Notes under the pieces: generated by a model
The model's input: the letters and a program-made list of their open reading frames with translations, nothing else
Told to the model about the DNA's origin: nothing
Database searches by the model: none
Part shown: positions 8,496 through 15,161 of the stretch, piece by piece
How positions within the stretch are numbered: the stretch's first letter is position 1
How the letters are laid out: each line of letters starts with the position of its first letter
From: Ettlia oleoabundans
Lineage: Eukaryota > Chlorophyta > Chlorophyceae > Chlamydomonadales
Assembly: GCA_019693395.1 (NCBI GenBank)
Contig: JAAMXP010003556.1
Span: forward strand, 1 to 15,161
Reading direction: 5' to 3'
DNA length: 15,161 bases
Program-made: the position numbers and the translations under genes

Positions 8496-11119
8496 ATGGC
8501 GCCACGTACTCGCCGAGGCCGCGCTGCTGCAGCAATGGCCAGCACTGGCCACGCCGGCGCTGGCCCATCATCAGTGGTCGCCGCTGCGGCTCCCAGCTTC
8601 ACCTCCCTGCCAGACAACCTCAAGATTCGAATTTATAAAATGATGAAGCTGACAACGAGGTAGGAAGAGCTTGCAGCATGCTTGCAACCAGCTTCTTGAT
8701 GTGCGGCACGGGTACCGCCATTGGACGATATGCCGCCCATGCATGCCGGCTCATTTGCCGCCTTGCAGGCACCAGGGCTGCCCGATGGTGTCGCGTGAGT
8801 GGCACCGCCTAGTGCACTCCCCTGAGCTGCTGCGGTGCATAAATGTGCGGCTGGGCGGCGAGGATCTGTTCAGCCTGACCCGTGAGGCGGTCTGGTTCTA
8901 CCATTGGTTGACTGAGCACGCCGCTAGTCACGTGGAGGTGCTGGAGCTCCACATCTTTGACGATGTCCCGTAAGTGAATGCGATGGTCGGCACTGCCTGC
9001 CTATTTGCGCCTTGTGGCAGGCAAAGGACATGCTCGCGAAAAGCAATTTTCAGCGATTGCATTCCAAGCTTTTCAGTTGTAGTTGAGGCTGCCCAATTGC
9101 ATCACAAGCTGCTGGGCACGGCCCTGTTTGCTCTGGCTGGCTCCAAACATTGCTCTGCCTTAAATGCCTGTCGCCACTTGCTCAGTCTCCTTGCACTTCC
9201 TTTTGTGCTTCCTTTGCTCTCCTTGCTCCTCACGCAGGTACCAGGTCAATTGGGACTGGCGGGACGAGAGCGAGATGGATGTGGTGTTCGGGCTCTACCA
9301 AGCCCTCCAGGAGATGAACAGGCTGCGCGGGCTTCGCATCAGCATGGCTCTTTTCCCTCTTGGCGACCCCTGGCCTGCTCACGCGCGGGTTGCAGCACCT
9401 GGATATTTCCCTGCTGGCCCAGGACGAATGGTACACAGAAGAGCTGCACATGCAGAGCCAGCTGAGCACCTGCACAACGCTGGAGGAGCTGTGCCTGGCG
9501 GCAAACCGCCTGACCCTGCAGCCCAGCCTGCGCCTGCCGCCCTCCCTCACAAAGTTGCAGCTGGCCCAAGAGCCGGCTCGTAATGGCAGTTTACAACCAA
9601 AAAACCTCTCGGAGCTGGTGAGCCTGCCCCCGTTTTTTGGGCATGGCTGCAGGCCTTTTGGGGTTTACACATGCTTTCTTCATAGTACCTCCTGCTCACC
9701 TTGCTTGCCCCACCCTGCAGCCGGCCGTTCCTTTGCTGGGTTCCTCAGCCCACACCGCCCAAGGGCGTATTCTATCTTTTTTCCTTCTTCTTCGACCCCT
9801 GCAGCTTTCGCCGCTGAGCCGGCTGGTGCACCTGGGTCTTCGTGGCGCTGACATTGCTGATGTGGACTGGGGCAACCTCACCTCCCTCACCCGCCTGTCA
9901 CTGCGCGACTGCGGGCCCCTGCCGGCGGGCGTGGGACACCTGAGTGGCCTGCGGAGGTGAGTGAGTGCCCCGCCGGTTGGGTGTGATGTCCGGCGGAACA
10001 TGGCAACTTGGTTCCAGGTGCTCGCAGGTGCATCGGTCGAGCATGCCATGCCCCTACATGGCATTGCCTGCTTAGTCCTCAATCGTTGAGCCTGTTGAAG
10101 ATCGAGCATAACGTATTGGAGCACATTACTCATGATCAGTAAGGTTATCGTGCCCATTCCATGCAGCCTTGCCTGGGAGCGGGTTCCTTTGACCGATACA
10201 GGAGGAACTGCAGCAGGCACCGACCAGGCTCTGAGTCACCTGACGCAGCTGACTGTCTTGGTGGGTGTGGTTACACACTCGATAAACCTGACAGCCCTAT
10301 TTGGCAACAGCACGCATGCTGTGCACGCTAGGCACCGAGCCCCTTTGTGGTTTACCTTTCTCCGTGTATGGGGCAGCCCTGCCCCAAGGGGGCCCTGATG
10401 CCCGGATTCATTATTCCGACTGCAGTGCTGCCATCTACCTTTGTTGGCATCGCTTCCAAGCCTTAGTGTGCTGGTAATCCAAACCTGGTGTGCTGGCAAA
10501 CTAAATTTGGGCGTGCTTGTACCTTTGCACTCCCGCCTGCAGGGCCTGCTGGACCTCAGTGCCGCTCCCGCAGCCCTGCCCCCAGCCTCTCAGCGCTGTC
10601 TCGCCTGGGCGCTTGTGCTGCATGGTCCTGAGCGAGCGTCTGCCGGCTGGCCCCTGGGCTGCCAACCTGCAAGCGCTGGCGGTACCGTACGGTACTGCAG
10701 GTGCCAGCCTGGATGTACTGCGTGGAGCGACGCAGCTGGAGTGCCTGTGCCTGCTCAACAGGGACAGTCTAGAGGGCATGCTGGGGGATCAAGGCTACCA
10801 GGGGGTGAAAATTCCAGGCCCCGAGCAGCCTCCCACAAAGATCTACCGATCTGTGTTGGAAGTGCTGAACTGCCTGGCGGAGAGCCCACGGCCCACGCTG
10901 CGCTGGCTCAGCGTGCCATCAGTCGAGGACTGGCAGGCCCGTGGAAGCAAGGCGAAGCTGCAGGCCCTGAAGCAGGCAGTTGGCAGCGCATTGCGGCGCC
11001 TCGCATCCATCAACCCCCAGCTGCGTACTGCCAGGGAGAGCCGAGAGCTGTACCGCTCTTGGTTTGTCCCAGAGCTTATGGCACGCCGGCTGGACACAGG
11101 GGCTGAGGACCTGTGGTAG
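8496..11119 (+). CDS. F-box / leucine-rich-repeat protein with an apparent frameshift
   Basis: Probable substrate-recognition subunit of an SCF (Skp1-cullin-F-box) ubiquitin ligase. Exons are 8496-8659, 8769-8969, 9238-9617, 9805-9956, 10167-10260, 10426-10473 and 10586-11119, about 523 residues after allowing for one frameshift. The ATG follows an in-frame TAG at 8463. The F-box is split by intron 1: SFTSLPDNLKIRIYKMM in exon 1, then MVSREWHRLVHSPELL in exon 2. LRR-type segments follow: LRGLRISMALFPL, LQHLDISLL, LEELCLAANRL, LVHLGLRGADIADVDW, LTSLTRLSLRDCG, LSHLTQLTVL, LASLPSLSVL, LQALAVPYG. In exon 3 the frame changes at the CCCC run 9367-9370, with one base too many. The 10474-10585 splice is ambiguous: a donor at 10488 joined to an acceptor at 10542 also keeps the frame. 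The family call is firm and the substrate is unknown. If the frameshift is real, this may be a pseudogene. Confidence 0.8.
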
Positions 11120-11192
11120 TGCAAGCAAGCAAGCCCCCAGGTGGTGCCTGCTTGCAGCGCTTTTGCTGCCTGCCTAAGGATCAGCCCATAGA

Positions 11193-11206
11193 GCTATAGC
11201 TATAGC
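11193..11206. repeat. Perfect 14-nt palindrome
   Basis: GCTATAGCTATAGC equals its own reverse complement. It lies 74 nt after the F-box stop, in the presumed 3' UTR. It could form a small hairpin or be a dimeric binding site. No function is implied by the sequence alone. Confidence 0.6.
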
Positions 11207-11455
11207 CTGCACAAAGGACTCAGTTCCCAAACCTCGCATGCCACTGCTTTTCCATTCGTTCTTACTTTGCATTGCCCCTGTGTCTTTCGTCCATGATGCC
11301 AGCACCCATGGCGCGCTTCATTGGTGCCGCTTGACTGGCGCCCCTCACCTTGCTCCCAAGACTGAGCGGGTCCCAGGCAGACCCTCCATCCCACACTTCA
11401 CTCTAGCTATGGTCGCTTTGTCTCATGTCAGTTAGCATATTGTGAACAGAACGAT

Positions 11456-11460
11456 TGTAA
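11456..11460 (+). terminator. TGTAA polyadenylation signal of the F-box gene
   Basis: This is the first TGTAA after the stop at 11117-11119, about 337 nt downstream. The signal type is established for chlorophytes; its assignment to this gene is by position. Confidence 0.5.
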
Positions 11461-11628
11461 AGGTGCAACTGGAGGGTGAGGACTGCAGCAAGCAACACCT
11501 TGACACTCGTGCACGGAACCTTCTGCCTGAATCCGCCATTCCTTGATTATTGCGATCTTCTGCCTGCCACCTTGCGTCACCACCACCCACCACACCATAC
11601 AGCTGGCAGTTTGATTGCGTGTTTGCAG

Positions 11629-12988
11629 GTGCAGCACCGCATCTTGGGCCACGAGCGAGATTAGAGAGCGCATCATACAGCAATTCTTCGTCACTGCTTC
11701 TACCGCCCTGCTGTCAGCTCAGCAGGCAGTCCTGTTTGCAGCAGCAGCAGTTGCAGCATTGTGGCAGGCAGCGGCAACACTTTCCAGCATTCCCTTTAGG
11801 CTGATCCAGCAAGGCCTCCACGGTGCGGCTGCCTTGCTCCCCGAAGCAGCAGGGGCGGCTGTTTCTGCAGCACTCGAAGCCCTCAAGTCACTGGTCCTTG
11901 TAGCTGGAGCAACGCTGGCAGCAGCACTGGCTGCGCCGCTTGCAGTGCCTTTCCTAGCAGCACTTATGGTTTAACCGCTTGTGCACATCGCCACAGCAAC
12001 CAGACTGGTGCAGTTGCTGGCACTTGCTGCAGCTGGACTGGCAACAGGAGCAGCACTGCTGCTAACACTACACGGCATAGAGGCAGCTTAGCGGCAGTGG
12101 GAAGCACGCTGCCGCCAGCAGCAGTTTCATCGGCCGCAGCATCAGCAGCGGCTCACTGGCAGCGACGACCCAGTTCCCTTGCTACAGCAGCAGCAGGCGT
12201 CGGCGCCAGAGGTAGCAGACCGTACCTGCCCTATCTGCCTGGAGGAAAGCGCGGAGCAGGTCGTGCTCAGCAGCTGCGGGCACAGCTTCTGTGCTGCCTG
12301 CCTGTCAGCCTACACGGAGAACAGGCTGGGTGAGGGGTGCCTGCCGCGCTGCGCCCTACCGTACTGCTTTGAGGTTCTGGCTGACCGGGGCGTTGAGGGG
12401 CTGCTGGACCGATTAAAGTCGGCAGAGGGGCGGAGCGCAGCATTGCGGCTGAAGCAGCTGTATCACACGGCCACCGCGCGTTTGGCAGGGCTGCATCGGC
12501 TGGAGTGCCTACATTGCCAGCATGTGGAGCACGTGGGCAGGGCTGAAGGCGTGCCAGCAGACTGGGGGTGCAGCCGCTGTGTTCGCCCAGTGCAGCAGTG
12601 GTCCTCAGGTGGCAGCGGTGAAGTTTTAGCAGCTTCAAATCTTAACATCTTGGTCCCCGCTGAAATATGTGTGCTTCAAATGCTCAAGGTGTGACCTGCC
12701 TTCCAAACCCTGCACGCCTCCCTGCAGTGCACTTTGGTGACGGCATGTGAGGCGCATTGCCGGCAGTGGCGCCAGCTCAACGCCACTCGGCCATGGGCAG
12801 TCTCAGGGGACTCTTCCCATATCCGCAACTCGCGATTGTCCGTCCGTCACGTGTCCCTGAGCTTGAAGGCCTGCACACTATCCTGCACTCACTGCCAATG
12901 TGCGTCAGCGCATAAGCGCGCAGCGTGTTCCTTGTTTGACATCCGGCGGGCACCCATCATTAAGCGGCCTGCATGGCTGGACTTCTAG
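11629..12988 (+). CDS. RBR-like RING protein with hydrophobic N-terminal segments; 5' end missing
   Basis: Likely E3 ubiquitin ligase. Exons placed are 11629-11968, 12098 to an uncertain donor between about 12590 and 12689, and 12728-12988. The first has two Ala/Leu-rich hydrophobic stretches (around AVLFAAAAVAALW and SLVLVAGATLAAALAAPL) that could be membrane spans. The second carries the RING at 12227-12367: CPIC, 12 residues, CGH, CAAC, then C-x4-C (CALPYC). The CGHxFC core and final C-x4-C are the spacing of RING1 in RBR (RING-in-between-RING) ligases rather than classical RINGs. A helical linker leads to a second zinc-like module, CLHC-x17-CSRC (12506-12580), resembling part of an IBR. 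The last exon is Cys/His-bearing (CTLVTACEAHC) and ends in TAG. A catalytic-Cys RING2 is not recognisable. The exon join at 11969-12097 is phase 0 and removes two in-frame stops. The start exon is not found. Confidence 0.6.
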
Positions 12989-13109
12989 CGTTACAGCAAC
13001 CTTGGGCTCCGCTCATCGGGGAGCGGCAGGTAGGGCTGTGTTGGCCCAGCCTGCGTCGGGGGCGTTGCGCTAGTGTTCACCCAAATCGCATGCACCGCAC
13101 TTGGCTTTT

Positions 13110-13114
13110 TGTAA
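13110..13114 (+). terminator. TGTAA signal, possibly 3' end of the RING gene
   Basis: This is the first TGTAA after the RING gene's TAG at 12986-12988, about 122 nt on. Its last base is the A of the ATG at 13114, a candidate start of the starch synthase. If it is used, the two transcripts would overlap or abut. Confidence 0.35.
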
Positions 13115-14991
13115 TGCAGCGGCAGCCGTCCGGCGGCGGATGCAGCAGCGGCACAGGGCGGACGGCGCCGGCTGCATCTTCCCGCCGCCATGCCGCCGTG
13201 CGGCCCCTAGCCACCGCCACCACCAACACAGCCTCCAGCAAGCGTGCCGACGCGGCTGAGTTGGCAGCTGAGGTGGAGCGGCTGAAAGCAGAGAACGAGG
13301 CCCTGCGGATGGCGCTAGCCGGCTACCAGAAGTGCGGGCCCTCAGATGTCACCGTGACCAGCGGTGCTGATGCCACTTCTGCTGCTGTGGCAGCACCCGC
13401 TTCCCCTGCTGAGACCGCTGCGGATATCGCGGCCAAGCTGGAAGCAGGCATCAAGTGGCCCACCCCCGAGGAGGGACATTTCTGGGAGCGCCCCCCGCGC
13501 AACCAGCCGCTGCCGCTCGGCCCCGCTGTGCCAGCTCGCAGCGTGGAGCGGGACCCCCGTTCTTTCCACGTTGTCCACATCACAGCTGAAATGGCGCCCT
13601 TTGCGAAAGTCGGAGGCCTGGGTGACGTGGTTACAGGCCTGGCACGCGCCTGCCTGGGCAGGGGCCACAACGTGGAGATCATGCTGCCGGTGGGTGCCGC
13701 TTACAGCCGCTTCTGCAGGCAGGGGTGGGAGTTTTGTTAAACCTGCCTGGAAAGTGCTGACCTTGGCCAGTTTGCCTGCTGCGTGCGCGTGGCGGAAGCT
13801 GCGCCTCGCCCTCGCCTACTGCAGCCATGCTGGCTACACAGCGCAAGCCAGACTGCTGGCACATCCCCTGGGCTCATCACGTAGTGTTGCCACAAATGCA
13901 CATGCAGCTTTGCAACTGCCAAGAGTTACACAAGGTGTTCATTGTTGGTCATATTTCTTATAACTATCTCTCTGCAGTTCTACGAGTGCCTGCCCCAAGA
14001 CGCCGTCGAAGATTTGAGGCTGGATCGAGAGTTTGACTGCCCAAAGGTGAAAACACAACAGGCAGGGGCATGTTCATTTTCATGCGATGTCACCGACAAT
14101 GGTTCAATGCGAGTGGTGGCGCTTTTGCATGTATCGGGTTTGGCACTCTGAAGCAATCAGCTTGGCTCCAGCCGTATTCGTATCTCGGCGCTCACCTGCC
14201 CCTCTTTGGCTGAAAGATCCGGGGCGTCCCCCTTGGCCGACCCAACACCAATAAAGTCCCACTCCTTGAACCGTCACCACTGCAGGGCTCCACGTGGGAT
14301 GGTCAGTTCAGCCTCGGCTCTCTGCGCACCCAGGTACTGTGAGGCGACACGTGCTACCAAAACTCTGCCGCCGTTTTTCCACTGCTGCCACCAACCTTCC
14401 ACTGTTGCTGGCTGTCCCACCCACACAACAGCTGTCGTGCTGTGGGTCTCAAATTTCCAGCACATTGCCAGCAATGATTAGGGACAAGTGGCGGTACCAG
14501 TGTACTTTCCTGTACCGCAGGTGTACACAGGACGCATCGAGGGCTGCCCCGTGCTGCTGGTGCGGCCCGACTGGAACGTGTGCAACCTCTTTCGCGGCGG
14601 GCGCATCTACGGAGGTGCGAGAGTGTGGGGGTATGTGCATAACATCATATCACCAGACTGGTGCCGTGTTACCCGGTAATTATATTGCAGGAAATTGCAA
14701 CACAGCCAGTTCCAACCTCACACCACACACCACTGACACTCCCCTTGTTCGCACCCCGCATGGTACCGCAGGAAGCTACAATGAAGCTGAGGCGTACCTG
14801 TACTTCTCCCGTGCCTGCCTGGAGTACCTTCATCAGTCTGGGCGGCAGCCTGATGTGCTGCACATCCACGAGTGGCAGGCCTCAGCGGTGCCCATGCTGT
14901 TCTGGGACGCTCCGGCGCAGTACAGCCGCGATATGCCGCGCACGCGGGTGGTCATGACCATCCACAACATGGACAGCAGCGGGGAGTGCAG
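13114..14991 (+). CDS. Soluble starch synthase (GT5, class III/IV-like), N-terminal part
   Basis: Transfers glucose from ADP-glucose to growing alpha-1,4-glucan chains in the plastid. Exons are 13114-13689, 13978-14046, 14286-14333, 14521-14614 and 14772-14991; all phases agree and the gene runs off the window. Residues 1-45 are Ser/Arg/Ala-rich without acids, as in a chloroplast transit peptide. Residues about 47-70 (AAEVERLKAENEALRMAL) are a probable coiled coil. The GT5 catalytic start is FHVVHITAEMAPFAK, with the ADP-glucose-binding KVGGL loop at residues 165-169 (13606-13620). Later conserved blocks are VEIMLP, GRIEGCPVLLVRP, RIYGGSYNEAEAYLYFSRA, VLHIHEWQASAVP and VVMTIHN. The C-terminal GT1-type domain is outside the window. 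The frame is open to an ATG at 12973 and another at 13090; I chose 13114 because it gives a typical transit peptide and avoids overlap with the RING gene. The coiled coil recalls class IV; the class needs the full protein. Confidence 0.88.
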
Positions 14992-15131
14992 GTGGGAATC
15001 AAAGTCCCCGGGGGTTTGGGTGAACAGGGGGTGATGTGCAAAGAAGCAAAGATGAAACAGCCAGACAAGTTTGCCGCTACTTCGCTCACTGGTAGCCATC
15101 CCTTCCTGGTACCCATCCCTCCCCTCTGGCC

Positions 15132-15161
15132 GCCCCCGCCCCCCCCCTCTCTCTCTCGCGC
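15132..15161. repeat. Pyrimidine-rich C and CT tract at the right edge
   Basis: A C-rich run followed by a (CT)n stretch ends the window. It lies in the sixth region of the starch synthase gene, presumably an intron, and may serve as part of a polypyrimidine tract. Confidence 0.6.

Larger units (their letters stand above)
11120..11628. other. 3' UTR of the F-box gene and upstream region of the RING gene
   Basis: The F-box 3' UTR probably runs to just after the TGTAA at 11456-11460. The remaining about 170 nt end in a TTTGCAG acceptor at 11628, which must belong to an intron of the RING gene, so its start exon lies here or inside the apparent UTR. ATGs occur at about 11238, 11291, 11295 and 11410, but none joins to the RING frame in a way I can defend. 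Confidence 0.4.

Noticed and set aside
8634..8640. TATAAAA inside the first F-box exon
   Set aside because: It is the coding sequence for Tyr-Lys within the F-box helix (IYKMM), so a promoter role is unlikely.
11238..11435. 65-codon plus-strand frame with a hydrophobic start, considered as first exon of the RING gene
   Set aside because: No good donor joins it in phase to the exon at 11629, and it lies before the F-box TGTAA signal.
1..15161. Mobile elements, CRISPR arrays, tRNA or rRNA genes, viral insertions
   Set aside because: Read for transposase or reverse-transcriptase motifs, terminal repeats, spaced identical repeats and tRNA-like hallmarks; none was recognised by eye.

Overview
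The window looks like nuclear DNA of a green alga, most likely a trebouxiophyte of the Chlorella/Micractinium type. The evidence is GC-rich coding sequence, many short introns (about 90-390 nt) with TTGCAG/CTGCAG acceptors, TGTAA polyadenylation signals downstream of stops (the usual chlorophyte signal), a plastid-type soluble starch synthase, and a chlorophyte-style F-box/leucine-rich-repeat protein. I assembled gene models by hand from splice sites, phase agreement and protein continuity, without transcript data or database searches.

Layout. (1) About 486-2843, minus strand: a six-exon gene (5' exon missing) for a coiled-coil and otherwise low-complexity protein I do not recognise. Positions 1-485 are its downstream region and a (CA)n microsatellite. 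(2) 2844-3310: short divergent intergenic region shared by the first two genes. (3) 3311-7810, plus: five-exon gene for a 1201-residue Ser/Ala/Gln-rich scaffold-like protein with polyQ tracts and a short peptide kept three times. (4) 7811-8495: 3' UTR and intergenic. (5) 8496-11119, plus: F-box/LRR protein, about seven exons, with an apparent single-base frameshift near 9366-9370. (6) 11120-11628: 3' UTR/intergenic. (7) 11629-12988, plus: RING protein whose RING spacing matches RING1 of RBR ubiquitin ligases, behind Ala/Leu-rich hydrophobic segments; 5' end unresolved. (8) 13114 to the right edge, plus: 5' part of a GT5 soluble starch synthase (class III/IV-like) with putative transit peptide, coiled coil and the KVGGL glucosyl-donor loop; it continues past the window.

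These are ordinary monocistronic eukaryotic genes. Two (F-box and RING) belong to ubiquitin-ligase families and lie next to each other, and one makes starch; nothing shows that they work together. I saw no mobile element, CRISPR array, tRNA or rRNA. I do not see a clearly novel system. The best leads are the two unrecognised scaffold genes, including a conserved repeated peptide and apparent premature polyadenylation sites inside introns, the membrane-type RING gene, and the F-box frameshift.
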